The notes: generated by a model not told the origin, from the letters alone. Shown: positions 37,990 through 48,445, counted from the first letter of the stretch. The stretch: DNA of 64,000 nucleotides from Candidatus Phytoplasma mali (GCF_000026205.1 NC_011047.1:186001-250000), one strand, 5' to 3'. Made by a program: numbers and translations.

Positions 37990-39033
37990 TTATTTATTAT
38001 ATTCATCAATTAAAGGTTCAATAATAAAATCTAATTTCCCTTCCATAATAATATCTAATTTTTTTAAATTTAAAGAAATACGATGATCAGTTATTCGATT
38101 TTGTGGATAATTATATGTTCTTATTTTTTCACTACGTTGACCATCACCAACTAAAAACTTTCTTTTTTTATTTTCTTTTTCCATATTTTGTTTATGAATT
38201 TTATCATAAATTCTGGCTTTTAATAAACTAAATGCTTTTTTTTTATTTTCATGTTGACTCTTACCTATTTGACAAGCCACACTAATATTAGACGGTAAAT
38301 GAGTTAAACGCACTGCTGATTTAGTAGTATTAACCGATTGTCCACCCGGACCACTAGAATTAAAAGTATCAAAACGAATATCTTTCCAATCAATTTTAAA
38401 ATCTATTTCATCTACCTCAGGCATAACTAAAACAGTAGAAGTAGAAGTATGAATACGACCTTGCACTTCGGTAGTAGGTACTCTTTGAACACGATGCACA
38501 CCAGATTCATATTTTAAAAAATAATATACTTTTTTTCCAGACAAAATAAATTCTACTGAAGAAATACCACCTTTAATATTAGTCATTAAATTTAAAATTT
38601 CTAATTTCCAATTTTTTAATTCTGCATATTTACAATACATTCTAAATAAATCTGCAGAAAAAAGATTAGCTTCATCACCACCAGCAGCACCTTTAATTTG
38701 CATAATAACATTTTTATTATCTTCTGGTTCAAGCGGAAATAATAAATATTTAATTTTTTTTAATTCATTATGTATTTTTTCGTTTAAAATTTCTTGTTCT
38801 TGAAAGGCTAAATTTAATAAATCATCATTATTATTAGAGTCATTTTGAATAAAATGTTTTATTTTCAATAATTCTTTTTCTAAATTTAAATATTCGTTAT
38901 AATTATCAACAATTTCTTTTAAATTTCCTATTTCTTTAAATAATTGAACTTTTTTTTTAGAATTTGTTTCTAATAAAATTAATTTTTGTAAATTTAAATA
39001 TTTTTGATTTATTTTTTTTAATTTATCAAACAT
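37990..39033 (-). CDS. prfA: Peptide chain release factor 1
   Basis: RF1 (347 residues) ends translation at UAA and UAG. The peptidyl-tRNA hydrolysis motif GPGGQSVN is present, as is the codon-recognition region around [17 protein letters not shown], and the N-terminal helical domain is about 85 residues. A separate RF2 for UGA should exist elsewhere, because UGA is a stop here. It lies 62 nt after dnaB on the same strand. Confidence 0.95.
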   Translation of the reverse strand: MFDKLKKINQKYLNLQKLILLETNSKKKVQLFKEIGNLKEIVDNYNEYLNLEKELLKIKHFIQNDSNNNDDLLNLAFQEQEILNEKIHNELKKIKYLLFPLEPEDNKNVIMQIKGAAGGDEANLFSADLFRMYCKYAELKNWKLEILNLMTNIKGGISSVEFILSGKKVYYFLKYESGVHRVQRVPTTEVQGRIHTSTSTVLVMPEVDEIDFKIDWKDIRFDTFNSSGPGGQSVNTTKSAVRLTHLPSNISVACQIGKSQHENKKKAFSLLKARIYDKIHKQNMEKENKKRKFLVGDGQRSEKIRTYNYPQNRITDHRISLNLKKLDIIMEGKLDFIIEPLIDEYNK

Positions 39034-39095
39034 TTTTTAACTATTTTCCTTATTATAATAAGTTTAAATATATTTTATATAATTTATTAAAAGAC

Positions 39096-40448
39096 CTATA
39101 TTTCCTCTATAAAAGATAAATTGGTAAGATTAAAATCAAATTTTTTAATACCAATAATACCATGACGATTTTTAGAAATAATTAAATCTACTTTCACTAC
39201 ATCATTTTTTCCAAATTGATTTTTATCTTTGACATAATAATCATCACGATATAAAAACATTACAACATCAGCATCTTGTTCAATAGAACCAGAATCTCTT
39301 AAATCAGATAATATTGGTTTTTTATCTTCTCGTTTTTCTACATCACGAGATAATTGTGATAAAGCGAAAACTGGAATTTTTAACTCTCTCGCCATTTGTT
39401 TTAAATTTCGTGAAATATTTGATATTTCTGTTTGTCGATTATTTTTTTGATCAGAATCATGAATTAATTGCAAATAATCGATAATAACAAAATCCAATTT
39501 ATTTTCATATTTTAATCGACGACATTGACTTCTAATTGTTGAAATATTTAAAGAAGATGAATCATCAAAAAAAATATTATACTCACTTATTTCATCACAA
39601 GTTTTCTGAATCATATTTAATTCATGTTCACTTAATCCTTTACTTAATATAATTTTTTTATGATATATTTTAGTTTTAAAACTTAACATTCTAGTTCCGA
39701 TTTGTTCATTGGACATTTCTAAACTAAAAATAGCTATTACCGGCGGTGTTATATTAACTCTAGACATATTTAAAGCTAAATTCATGACAAAAGCACTCTT
39801 TCCCATTGCTGGTCTAGAAGCAAGTACAATAAATTCTTCTGGTTTAAAACCTAATGTAATTTTGTCTAAGCTATTAAATCCAGTCCTCAAACCAATAACT
39901 TGTTTATCAGAATTACGATTATTAATGGTTTTTTCTTGAATAGATTTTAATAAAGTTCCAATTTCTATAAAAAAATTAGTTTTTCTTTTTTGTGAAAATT
40001 TAAAAATTTCTGTTTCAGCTAAATCTAAATAATCTTGAGCATTGATTTTATCACTATAACCTTTAGCATTAATTGAAGCGCTAACTTCAATCAATTCTCT
40101 TTTCAAAGCTGCTTCTTTAATTAATTCTATATAAGTTTCTAAATTTTTAATATCAGAAATCAAATTAACTAAATCAATTAAATAATCTATATCTTCTTCT
40201 TTATCTTTTGATATATTTTTGTCTTTTAATAAAGAATGAACCGAAATATAATCAATGTCTTTTTTTTCTTTGAATAAATCTTTCATTACTTTAAAGATAT
40301 TTCTATGTTTAATTTCAAAAAAATCTTCTACATATAAAACATCATAAATAAAATGCATTTTTTGAGGATATAAAAAAATAATTCCTAAAATAGCTTGTTC
40401 AGCTTCAAAATGAAAAGGTAATGTTTTTTTTATTATAACATTTTGCAT
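39096..40448 (-). CDS. dnaB: Replicative DNA helicase DnaB
   Basis: This 450-residue hexameric helicase unwinds the chromosomal fork. The N-terminal domain (about 1-110) begins PFHFEAEQAILG and a linker helix follows. The RecA-like domain has Walker A ASRPAMGKSA (about 210-219), Walker B DFVIIDYLQLI, and the H4 motif LSQLSRDVEKREDKKP. It starts 2 nt after the gdpP-rplI fusion stop. The arrangement rplI-dnaB is conserved in Firmicutes and marks this as the chromosomal copy, not a phytoplasma mobile-unit copy. Confidence 0.96.
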   Translation of the reverse strand: MQNVIIKKTLPFHFEAEQAILGIIFLYPQKMHFIYDVLYVEDFFEIKHRNIFKVMKDLFKEKKDIDYISVHSLLKDKNISKDKEEDIDYLIDLVNLISDIKNLETYIELIKEAALKRELIEVSASINAKGYSDKINAQDYLDLAETEIFKFSQKRKTNFFIEIGTLLKSIQEKTINNRNSDKQVIGLRTGFNSLDKITLGFKPEEFIVLASRPAMGKSAFVMNLALNMSRVNITPPVIAIFSLEMSNEQIGTRMLSFKTKIYHKKIILSKGLSEHELNMIQKTCDEISEYNIFFDDSSSLNISTIRSQCRRLKYENKLDFVIIDYLQLIHDSDQKNNRQTEISNISRNLKQMARELKIPVFALSQLSRDVEKREDKKPILSDLRDSGSIEQDADVVMFLYRDDYYVKDKNQFGKNDVVKVDLIISKNRHGIIGIKKFDFNLTNLSFIEEI

Positions 40449-40450
40449 TA

Positions 40451-42964
40451 TTAAATCATCTTATCATCGATAATGTTAACTAAAAAATAAGCTTTAATTT
40501 CGTTAGTTAAAATAACTTCTATTTTATAAATGCCCAAAGAATTTATTTCGCCATCTAAACATATTTTTTTTCTATCAATCAAAATATTATATATTTTATG
40601 AAATTCTTCTACAATTCTTTTCGAAGTAACTTTTCCATAAATTTTTCCATTAGGACCTAATTTTACCTCAATATTAATTTTTTTATTATCAATTTCTGAT
40701 TTCAATTTAGACATTAAAAATTCATGATTACGTTTTTTTTCTATCTCATCATTTTTTTCTTTCTTTATTTTTGCTATATTTTCATTATTAGCTAATAAAG
40801 CTTTTTTACTTTTTATTAAAAAATTAGCATAAATAGGAGTAACTTCGATCATTTCTCCTTTTAAACCCTTATTTTTAATATCTTCTAATAAAATAATTTT
40901 CATGCTAACACCAGTTTCATATTCTAATTTTAATAATTTTTTTAATTTTTGAACAGTTTCTTCAATATTACCACCTTTAATTTGGGTAGCTGCACTATTT
41001 AAATGCCCACCACCACCAAACTGTTCCATTAATATTTGCACATTAACATTATTATAAGATCTAGCACTAATACCAATAGTGTTTTCATTTAATTTAGTAA
41101 ATGTAAAAGCAGCATCAATATTTTGAATATCTAAAACTGTTTCCGAAACTTGAGCTAAGAAAGATCTATTATCATAAATTTGTTCACTTTTAACAATAGC
41201 AAACCTTCCCATATAAATCTCCATTGTATCAATTAATTTATTTATTTCTAAAATTTTTATAAAATCATTTCTTAACCAAGATTTAACTTCCATACTATCT
41301 GCACCTAAATCTTTTAACTTAGCTAAAACTTCAAAAGTTATAGAGCTAGTACGATAAGTAAAATTATTAGTATCTAATAAAATTCCTGCATACATAATAC
41401 TGGCTTCGAAAGGAGTAAATGTAATTTCTTTTCCTAAAAAACGAATTAATTCTATCATTAACTCTACAGTAGAAGAAGCGGAAGAATTTAAATAAGAAAA
41501 AAAACTTTTAATATTATCATTTGGTGTACGATGATGATCAATAACAATAATATTATTTGTTAAAGAAAGTAATTGAGGACTATTAGTTATTTCTTTTGAT
41601 TGAGTATCTAAAACAGCTAAAGTATCATTTTTTTGAATAAGGTTTTTGGCTTGATCAGTAGTAATAATGTTATTTTTTATTTCTGGAATTTGAATTATAA
41701 GTTTATGATAAACAAAAGTAACACTAGGATCTAATTTATCTTCATCTATAATTAAATATTGCTTGTTAGAATTATTAATACTAGAAGCAATTCTGTAAAA
41801 AGCTATCATAGAAGCTAAAGAATCAAAATCAGTATTATTGTGTCCCATAATAAAACAATCATTATTTTTATTTAATATATCTAACAAAATTTGTGCATTA
41901 ACTCTAACATTAACTTTAGAATTTTTAATAAAAGAATCTGTCTTAGCACCAAAAAATTTAATATTTTCATTTTCTATATTTACAACTGCTTGATCTCCGC
42001 CTCTTTTTTGAGATAATTCAATAGCATTTTGAGCATAAGAAGATAATTTATCATAAGATAAATTCCAACAAGCAATTCCAATTGAAAGTGTAATTTTTAA
42101 CTGATATTTATTAGAAATATTTCTCACTTTTTCTAATATAGAAAATTTATCTTTTATAATAATTTCTAATTTTTCCCTATTGATAAGCAATAAAAAACGA
42201 TTATCGAATAATTTTTTTAAATAACCTTCATAATTTTCTGCAAATTCAGAAATAACTGTCAAATATTGGCCTTGAATATGAGTTTGTTCAGATAAATCAT
42301 AATGAACCAAAGACTCTTCTAAATTATCAAAAGACAAAATTGATAAAGCTGGTGTTTTTTGATAGTAAAGTTTTTTAATTTGTTCTTTTTCTGTAACATT
42401 AAACAAATAAAAAACATTAAATTCTTTTTTATATAAACATTCAAATTTCTCTTGATCAATATTTATAATAGTTGTATTATTATCGGAAACATTAGTTAAT
42501 TTTTCCATTTCTTCATTTAAATTTTTTAAAGGTGTGTTAATGATAGGATTTTTTAAAATAGAATTAGCATAAGGATTTAACCATTGAACACCTTTTTCCA
42601 CATCATCAATTAAAACAATACCTATAGGTAATTTATTAAAAACTTCTTCGCCCACTTGATTTACATAGTAAGATAACTTAGACCATAAAGAAAGTTTATT
42701 TCTTAAACGATTAATTTCAAAATAATTTTGAAAATTCAACAAAAAACCTATGCATAAAATTAATAAAAATATTTTAACTAAAAGACTAAAAGTAGTAAAA
42801 GTAGTCCATACTTGTTTTATTGATGTTTCTCCGCCAGTTATTATACTTTTAATTTTATCATTAATACTGATCAAATCCATAGTCAAACTAACAAATAATA
42901 TAAAAATAACTATTACACAAAATAAAATAAAAATAGCTTTATAGTTAATTTTTTTTTTGAACAT
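40451..42964 (-). CDS. gdpP-rplI: Fusion of c-di-AMP phosphodiesterase GdpP and ribosomal protein bL9
   Basis: One uninterrupted frame of 837 codons. Residues 1-687 are GdpP (YybT): two membrane segments (about 8-30 and 56-78), a degenerate PAS region, a degenerate GGDEF domain (about 200-330), DHH motifs GHNNTDFDS (374-382), VLDT (451-454) and IDHH (475-478), and DHHA1 with GGGHLNSAA. Residues 688-837 are a full-length bL9: MKIILLEDIKNKGLKGE, then VTPIYANFLIKSKKALLA and the C-terminal domain. In relatives these are two adjacent genes. There is no stop between them; bL9 could be made from an internal ATG at 40903, although no strong ribosome-binding site precedes it. Otherwise it is part of the membrane protein or released by proteolysis. 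Confidence 0.93.
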   Translation of the reverse strand: MFKKKINYKAIFILFCVIVIFILFVSLTMDLISINDKIKSIITGGETSIKQVWTTFTTFSLLVKIFLLILCIGFLLNFQNYFEINRLRNKLSLWSKLSYYVNQVGEEVFNKLPIGIVLIDDVEKGVQWLNPYANSILKNPIINTPLKNLNEEMEKLTNVSDNNTTIINIDQEKFECLYKKEFNVFYLFNVTEKEQIKKLYYQKTPALSILSFDNLEESLVHYDLSEQTHIQGQYLTVISEFAENYEGYLKKLFDNRFLLLINREKLEIIIKDKFSILEKVRNISNKYQLKITLSIGIACWNLSYDKLSSYAQNAIELSQKRGGDQAVVNIENENIKFFGAKTDSFIKNSKVNVRVNAQILLDILNKNNDCFIMGHNNTDFDSLASMIAFYRIASSINNSNKQYLIIDEDKLDPSVTFVYHKLIIQIPEIKNNIITTDQAKNLIQKNDTLAVLDTQSKEITNSPQLLSLTNNIIVIDHHRTPNDNIKSFFSYLNSSASSTVELMIELIRFLGKEITFTPFEASIMYAGILLDTNNFTYRTSSITFEVLAKLKDLGADSMEVKSWLRNDFIKILEINKLIDTMEIYMGRFAIVKSEQIYDNRSFLAQVSETVLDIQNIDAAFTFTKLNENTIGISARSYNNVNVQILMEQFGGGGHLNSAATQIKGGNIEETVQKLKKLLKLEYETGVSMKIILLEDIKNKGLKGEMIEVTPIYANFLIKSKKALLANNENIAKIKKEKNDEIEKKRNHEFLMSKLKSEIDNKKINIEVKLGPNGKIYGKVTSKRIVEEFHKIYNILIDRKKICLDGEINSLGIYKIEVILTNEIKAYFLVNIIDDKMI

Positions 42965-43040
42965 GAAATTTAATAAAACTCTTTCTTTGTATTTTTAAAT
43001 ATTATAAAAAAATAAACAGAATTAAAATATTCTGTTTGTT

Positions 43041-43277
43041 TTATTTTTTTATAAAAGGAAGTAAAGCCATATGACGAGCTCTTTTTATTGCAATTGCTAA
43101 ACGTCTTTGCCAAATAGCACTAGTACCTGTTATTCTTTTTGGTATAATTTTTCCTTGTTCAGTAATAAATTTTTTTAATAATTCTATATCTTTAAAATCG
43201 ATTTTAGTTATTTTATTATCTGTAAAATAACAAACTTTATTACGTTTTTTAAAAATTTTCTTTTTATTAAATTTCAT
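43041..43277 (-). CDS. rpsR: 30S ribosomal protein bS18
   Basis: This 78-residue small-subunit protein binds next to bS6 on the platform. The typical core is present: [20 protein letters not shown] and [20 protein letters not shown]. It is the third gene of the rpsF-ssb-rpsR group, with GGAGAG upstream and 22 nt after ssb. No zinc-binding cysteine set is visible beyond a single CYF cysteine, so it is a zinc-independent form. Confidence 0.96.
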   Translation of the reverse strand: MKFNKKKIFKKRNKVCYFTDNKITKIDFKDIELLKKFITEQGKIIPKRITGTSAIWQRRLAIAIKRARHMALLPFIKK

Positions 43278-43299
43278 AATTTACTCTCTCCTTATCAGT

Positions 43300-43716
43300 T
43301 TAAAACGGAAGGTTATCATCGTCATCTTCATTATTGTAAATATCAATATTCTTTTTATTATTGTTAATTTCTAAATTATCACTAAAATTATTAGATTTTT
43401 TTGGTTCTAAAAATTGAATACTATCACAATAAACTTCAGTTACATAACGTCTAGTACCATCTGGAGCATCATAACTACTAGTTCTTATATTACCTTCAAT
43501 ACCTAATAAAGCGCCTTTTGTAATATATTTTGTTAAATTTTCAGCTTGTTTTCGCCAAACTACACAACTAATAAAATCAGTTTCCTTATTACCTTCTTTA
43601 TTAGTAAAATTTCTACCAACAGCTAAACTAAACTTAACCGTAGGTATATCAAGATTAACATAGCGTAACTCTGGGTCTTTAGTTATTCTACCCACTAAAA
43701 TAACTTTATTAATCAT
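43300..43716 (-). CDS. ssb: Single-stranded DNA-binding protein
   Basis: The 138-residue SSB has an OB fold (about 1-105, INKVILVGRITKDPELRY, FISCVVWRKQAENL), a short asparagine-rich linker, and the acidic tail DDDDNLPF that recruits partner proteins. It coats single-stranded DNA in replication and repair. Its place between rpsF and rpsR is the conserved chromosomal one. Seven bases separate it from rpsF. Confidence 0.96.
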   Translation of the reverse strand: MINKVILVGRITKDPELRYVNLDIPTVKFSLAVGRNFTNKEGNKETDFISCVVWRKQAENLTKYITKGALLGIEGNIRTSSYDAPDGTRRYVTEVYCDSIQFLEPKKSNNFSDNLEINNNKKNIDIYNNEDDDDNLPF

Positions 43717-43723
43717 AAATACA

Positions 43724-44008
43724 TCACTCCTCTTTTATAACTATAGATCTTATTATATCTTCGTTAATTTTCACAACACGATTAAATTCTTCTATCATTT
43801 GTGGCATAGCATTCAAAAACATAGAAACATAATAACCTTTGTAATGTTTATCAATACAATAAGCTAAATCTTTTAATCCTAGTTCTTTTGATTGAATAAT
43901 TTTATTTTCATTATTATAAAATATTTTATTAATAGTTTCAACATTTTTTTTTATTTCTTCATCCCCTATATTAGGACGCATAATATATAATATTTCGTAT
44001 TTTTTCAT
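43724..44008 (-). CDS. rpsF: 30S ribosomal protein bS6
   Basis: This 94-residue protein starts MKKYEILYIMRPN and forms the small-subunit heterodimer with bS18. GGAG precedes the ATG. It is the first gene of the cluster that runs to plsY. The leader (44009-44100, minus strand) contains CGGGTTGATCC and a small CTTTA/TAAAG hairpin; in other bacteria a bS6:bS18-binding RNA element lies here, but I cannot confirm the fold. Confidence 0.96.
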   Translation of the reverse strand: MKKYEILYIMRPNIGDEEIKKNVETINKIFYNNENKIIQSKELGLKDLAYCIDKHYKGYYVSMFLNAMPQMIEEFNRVVKINEDIIRSIVIKEE

Positions 44009-44356
44009 ATTTTTTTCTCCTTATGGACATTTTTTTTGTTCTTTAATTAATAAAGAAAAGGATCAACCCGAATAGAATTTTCATTTTCTATTTTATTTTA
44101 TCAAATTTATCAAAAATAGTGATATTTATTAAAAATATTAATTGAAAGAAAAATTATTTATTTAAAACACATTTTAAAGATTTTGATTTGATAATTAATA
44201 TAATATATAAAATAAATATTTTTCATTATTTAAATTAATAAATCAAAATTATTTTATATTAATTAATAATAAATAATCATTTTGCTATTTATTTATCTTA
44301 TTAATTAATATAAAATTTAAAAAAATAAAATATAAAAAATATTTAAATTTATATAT
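44009..44356. other. Leader of the rpsF operon and spacer to the tRNA cluster
   Basis: The part nearest rpsF is the presumed 5' leader, with a short hairpin and a GC-containing patch (GGGTTGATCC on the minus strand near 44060-44072). The rest is AT-rich spacer that must hold the rpsF promoter and the end of the tRNA transcript. No clear terminator is seen after tRNA-Trp. Confidence 0.45.
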
Positions 44357-44432
44357 TGGCAGGGATATCAGGATTCGAACCCGAACAAGCGGTTTTGGAG
44401 ACCGTTATGCTAACCGTTAACATCATATCCCT
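44357..44432 (-). tRNA. tRNA-Trp (CCA)
   Basis: The gene folds as a standard cloverleaf with acceptor AGGGATA/TATCCCT, T-loop GTTCGAATC and anticodon loop CTCCAAA (anticodon CCA). The 3' CCA is encoded. It reads only UGG, in line with UGA being a stop. Confidence 0.95.
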
Positions 44433-44476
44433 ATATTTTTATAATTTTAATATATCATATTTGATAAAAATAAACA

Positions 44477-44562
44477 TGGTACGGGTGACAGGACTTGAAC
44501 CTGCAAGTTTTATTAAACGCTAGATCCTAAGTCTAGTGCGTCTGCCATTCCGCCACACCCGC
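44477..44562 (-). tRNA. tRNA-Leu (UAG)
   Basis: The 86-base class II tRNA has a long variable arm. The anticodon stem CTAGA/TCTAG encloses CTTAGGA (anticodon UAG). The acceptor GCGGGTG/CACCCGT starts with a G-U pair. The 3' CCA is encoded. Confidence 0.94.
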
Positions 44563-44605
44563 AAAATAATACATACTTATAAAAAATTATTAATAAATAA
44601 AAAAT

Positions 44606-44680
44606 TGGCAGGCCCAGCTGGATTTGAACCAACGAATCACGGAGTCAAAGTCCGTTGCCTTACCACTTGGCTATGGGCCT
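44606..44680 (-). tRNA. tRNA-Gln (UUG)
   Basis: The acceptor AGGCCCA/TGGGCCT and anticodon loop CTTTGAC (anticodon UUG) are clear, with TTCAAATC in the T arm and an encoded CCA. Confidence 0.95.
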
Positions 44681-44713
44681 AAATAATAATAATTTATAAT
44701 AAATAATATTGTT

Positions 44714-44790
44714 TGGGGCGGTTGATGGGAATCGAACCCACGAATATCGGCGCCACAAGCCGCCGCGTTAACCACTTCGCCACAACCGCC
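44714..44790 (-). tRNA. tRNA-His (GUG)
   Basis: The acceptor GCGGTTG/CAACCGC has the extra 5' G (G-1) opposite C73 that marks histidine tRNAs. The anticodon is GUG and CCA is encoded. It is first in the four-tRNA transcript His-Gln-Leu-Trp. Confidence 0.95.
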
Positions 44791-45007
44791 ATTTTTAATA
44801 AATAATTAAATAACTTAAATATTTTAAACTAAAATTATTTATTCATAAAATAAACAACACATTACACATTTTATAATCATATTAATTAATAATTTATAAA
44901 TTAAAAATTATATTCAATATTGAAAAATATTAAAATTACAAAAAATTATAATTATTTAAACATATAATATATAAGTATATCAAACATTTAAATTTTATGA
45001 ATATAAT

Positions 45008-47212
45008 TTAATTAACATTTCTAGAAATATAATGAATATTAGAAAAATTTCTTAAATTAATCATTAAATTATCTAATTCTTGTTTATTATTAACTAATAT
45101 TTTTAATTTAATAATGGTTTCAAATTTATTATTAATAACATTTAAATTAACAACATTAATAGCAAATTTATTCAATTTATTCATAATTTGTGGCAATAAA
45201 GAAATATTTTTAGAACATTTTATATACAAATAAGTTGAATTTTTGATTTTAACATTAAAATCCCAAACAACATTAACTAATTTATTTTTATTATATTTTT
45301 TTAAATTTTTACATTCACTACAATGTATAACAACACCTTGTTCTTTACTAATAAATCCTAAAATTGTATCTCCTAAAACAGGTAAACAACAATTAGCTAA
45401 TTTTAATTTTATATTACTTAAACCATCAACAATAATACCAATTTTATTTTTTTTATTTGATATTTGTGAAGATTTATTAATATAATGATTCAATAATTTT
45501 TTTTGTTCATCTTCTTTAAAAACATGTTGTTGAAAAATTAATTTAGGAGAAATATTTTTTTTACCTATTTCTAAATAAAAATCATTTAAAGAGTTAAAAT
45601 TATATTTTTTTAAATTATTTTTTAAAAATTTATTATCAATAGTAAAAAATATTTTTTGTAATTGCTTTTCTTTTTCTAATAATTCTTTTCCTAATGAAAT
45701 CAAGTCTTCGTTTTGATATTTATATAATATATGTTTAATTTTTCTTTTTGCATAAATAGTTTTAACAATTCTTAACCATTCTTTATTAATTGTTGCAACA
45801 TTTTTATTAGTTTTAATATCAACAAAATCACCATTTTTTAATTGATAATTTAAAGGAGTAATTTTACCATTAATAATAGCTCCAGACATTTTAGCACCAA
45901 TTTCAGTATGAATTCTAAAAGCAAAATCAATTGGTGTGGAACCTTTAGGCAATTCTAAAACTTTTTGTTTAGGAGTAAAAACATAAACATTTTCACTTAA
46001 AATATCATTTTTAATTGCATCCGTAAACTCTTTAGAAGTTTCTTGAGGATAATTATCAGAATCTTTAGTGATTTTAATAAGTTCATTATACCATCTTAAT
46101 TTTTTCGCAATTTCTAATTGTTTTGTTTCTTTAGAATAAACTTTATTTTCTTTATAAGTCCAATGAGAAGCAATACCTTTTTCAGCTATTTCGTCCATTG
46201 CCATTGTTCTAATTTGAATTTCGAATAAAATACCTTCTGTTTTTGATAAAACTGTAGTATGCAAGGATTGATATAAATTAGGTTTAGGAACAGCAATATA
46301 ATCTTTAAATTTTAACGGAATAGGAAAATAATTAGCATGAATAATTCCTAAAATTTGATAACATAAATCTAAATTATCAACAATAATTCTAATAGCAAAT
46401 AAATCAAAAATTTCAGAAAAACTCAAATTTCTTTTAGTCATTTTTTTATAAATGCTATAAATATTTTTAACTCTTCCTTTAATTATAAAATTATTTAAAT
46501 TATTTTGAAAAAATAATTGTTTAATATTAGTTATAATTTTTTCTATAGCTATTTCTCTTTCTCTTTTTTTAGCCTTAATTAATTCTGAAATATGATAGTA
46601 AATTTGAGGATTAATATATCTTAAACATAAATCTTCTAATTCAGATTTAATTTCAAAAAGGCCTAAACGATGAGTTAAAGAAGCATAAATTTCTAATGTT
46701 TCTTTAGCTATTCTAACTTGTTTTTCGGGTCTTAATGATTTTAAAGTTTGCATATTATGTAATCTATCAACAATTTTAATAATAACAACTCTAATGTCTT
46801 GAGCCATTGCTAAAAAAATTTTTTGATGATTATCAGATTGTCCTGAATCTTGATTAAAAACTAACTTATCTAACTTAGTAACATATTTAACTAAATTAGC
46901 TATGTCTTCACCCATTAAATTAGTTAATTCTGAAAAACTTAAATCAGTATCTTCTAAAATATCATGTAATAAACCAGCCATTAAAGTATTAGGTTCTACA
47001 TTTAAATGAGATAAAATTTTAGCTACAGTGACTAAGTGAACAATATAATCTTCACCTGTTAATCTTTTTTGTCCAGCATGTTTATACTTAGCCAACTGAT
47101 AAGCTTTAGTTATTTTATTTAAAATTTGTGTTTTAGAAATATTTTTAGTAACAGTTTTAATTAAATCTTGAAATAAAATATCATTTTGTAAATAGTTTTT
47201 TTTTATTATCAA
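45008..47212 (-). CDS. rel: Bifunctional (p)ppGpp synthetase/hydrolase Rel (RSH)
   Basis: This long RSH protein (734 residues) makes and degrades the stringent-response alarmones. The HD hydrolase domain has HAGQKRLTGEDYIVH and LLHDILEDTD (about 81-90). The synthetase domain has RVKNIYSIYKKM, FDLFAIRIIV and YQSLHTT. A TGS domain (YVFTPKQKVLELPKGSTPIDFAF), a conserved-cysteine region (CCLPVLGD and CSECKN) and a C-terminal ACT domain follow. All domains are present, so it is probably ribosome-regulated like full-length Rel. It is the first gene of a strand-coherent group with mnmA and nadE-like, but 61 nt separate it from mnmA, which lies downstream. Confidence 0.94.
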   Translation of the reverse strand: MIIKKNYLQNDILFQDLIKTVTKNISKTQILNKITKAYQLAKYKHAGQKRLTGEDYIVHLVTVAKILSHLNVEPNTLMAGLLHDILEDTDLSFSELTNLMGEDIANLVKYVTKLDKLVFNQDSGQSDNHQKIFLAMAQDIRVVIIKIVDRLHNMQTLKSLRPEKQVRIAKETLEIYASLTHRLGLFEIKSELEDLCLRYINPQIYYHISELIKAKKREREIAIEKIITNIKQLFFQNNLNNFIIKGRVKNIYSIYKKMTKRNLSFSEIFDLFAIRIIVDNLDLCYQILGIIHANYFPIPLKFKDYIAVPKPNLYQSLHTTVLSKTEGILFEIQIRTMAMDEIAEKGIASHWTYKENKVYSKETKQLEIAKKLRWYNELIKITKDSDNYPQETSKEFTDAIKNDILSENVYVFTPKQKVLELPKGSTPIDFAFRIHTEIGAKMSGAIINGKITPLNYQLKNGDFVDIKTNKNVATINKEWLRIVKTIYAKRKIKHILYKYQNEDLISLGKELLEKEKQLQKIFFTIDNKFLKNNLKKYNFNSLNDFYLEIGKKNISPKLIFQQHVFKEDEQKKLLNHYINKSSQISNKKNKIGIIVDGLSNIKLKLANCCLPVLGDTILGFISKEQGVVIHCSECKNLKKYNKNKLVNVVWDFNVKIKNSTYLYIKCSKNISLLPQIMNKLNKFAINVVNLNVINNKFETIIKLKILVNNKQELDNLMINLRNFSNIHYISRNVN

Positions 47213-47273
47213 ATAATATCCCCCTTTTTTTCTTTATAATTATTTAAAAAAATAATATAAATTTAAATAATTT

Positions 47274-48431
47274 TTAAACATAAATCATTTTTTTATTGTG
47301 AGAATAAACTTCTTTAATCATACCAGAACCCAAACAAATATCTTCTAAATAAAAAGCACAAATTTGTCCTGGAGTCACGGCTTTAATTTTTTGAGGATAA
47401 TAAACTTTAACTGTAGTATTATTTAACCAAGTAATACTAATTTTTTGATCTAATTGACGATAACGAAATTTAGCGTTTAAATTTTTTTTAGAAATTTTAA
47501 TTTGTTCTTGAATATCATAAATAGTACCACGCCATACCACATCTACTATTAAAGCAGAATCACTGTACAAATAAAAATGTTCTGAGCCTTGTTCTACATA
47601 TAATATATTCTTTTTTAAGTTTTTGCCAACAACAAACCAAGGGGATTGATTAAATTGACAACCACCTAAACCTAAACCTTTTCTTTGACCAATAGTATAA
47701 TATATGGTCCCTCGATGTTCTTTTAAATAAGTTCCATCAAGCTTTTTCATTTTTCCTGGTTTCATTGGTAAATAATTTTTTAAAAAATCAAAAAAACGTC
47801 TTTCACCAATAAAACAAATACCAGTTGAATCTTTTTTATTAGCGTTTATTAAACCAGCTTTTTTAGCTATTTCTCTAACTTCTGGTTTAGTTAAATTTCC
47901 TAAAGGAAAAATAATTTTTTTCAATTGATGTTGTTTTAATTGAGATAAAAAATAACTCTGATCTTTATTTGTATCAAAAGCTTTTTTTAAAATTAATTTA
48001 TTATTTTTATCATAATCTATATTTGCATAATGACCGGTAGCAATAAAATCAGGTTTAAATGTATCAACATATTTAGTAAAAACATTAAATTTAATTTCAT
48101 TATTGCACAATACATCAGGATTAGGAGTTAAATTTTTTTTTAAAGAATCTAGAAAATATTTAAAAACTTTATTCCAATATTCTTCTACAAAATCAACCTT
48201 ATGTAATTTAATTTCTAATTGTTGGGATATTTTTAAAGCGTCTTGATAATCTTTTGTTTGAGGACACACTAATTCTTTAATATCAGGATTACCCTTAATA
48301 TCAAAATTTAAACCAGAATCCCAATTTTTCATAAAAACAGCCTCTACTAAATAACCTTTTTGTTTTAATAATAAAGCTGCAACACTACTATCTACTCCTC
48401 CAGATAAACCAATAATAACTTTTTTTTTCAT
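47274..48431 (-). CDS. mnmA: tRNA-specific 2-thiouridylase MnmA
   Basis: The 385-residue enzyme thiolates U34 of tRNAs for Lys, Glu and Gln. It begins with the PP-loop GLSGGVDSSVAALLL (about 7-21). The catalytic cysteines lie in NPDVLCNNEIKF and in GICFIGERRF, and the central GHYAN motif and C-terminal beta-barrel are present. It acts on the same wobble uridine as MnmE (24069). It follows the nadE-like gene with a 14-nt gap, consistent with cotranscription. Confidence 0.95.
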   Translation of the reverse strand: MKKKVIIGLSGGVDSSVAALLLKQKGYLVEAVFMKNWDSGLNFDIKGNPDIKELVCPQTKDYQDALKISQQLEIKLHKVDFVEEYWNKVFKYFLDSLKKNLTPNPDVLCNNEIKFNVFTKYVDTFKPDFIATGHYANIDYDKNNKLILKKAFDTNKDQSYFLSQLKQHQLKKIIFPLGNLTKPEVREIAKKAGLINANKKDSTGICFIGERRFFDFLKNYLPMKPGKMKKLDGTYLKEHRGTIYYTIGQRKGLGLGGCQFNQSPWFVVGKNLKKNILYVEQGSEHFYLYSDSALIVDVVWRGTIYDIQEQIKISKKNLNAKFRYRQLDQKISITWLNNTTVKVYYPQKIKAVTPGQICAFYLEDICLGSGMIKEVYSHNKKMIYV

Positions 48432-48445
48432 ATTTTTATTAATTT

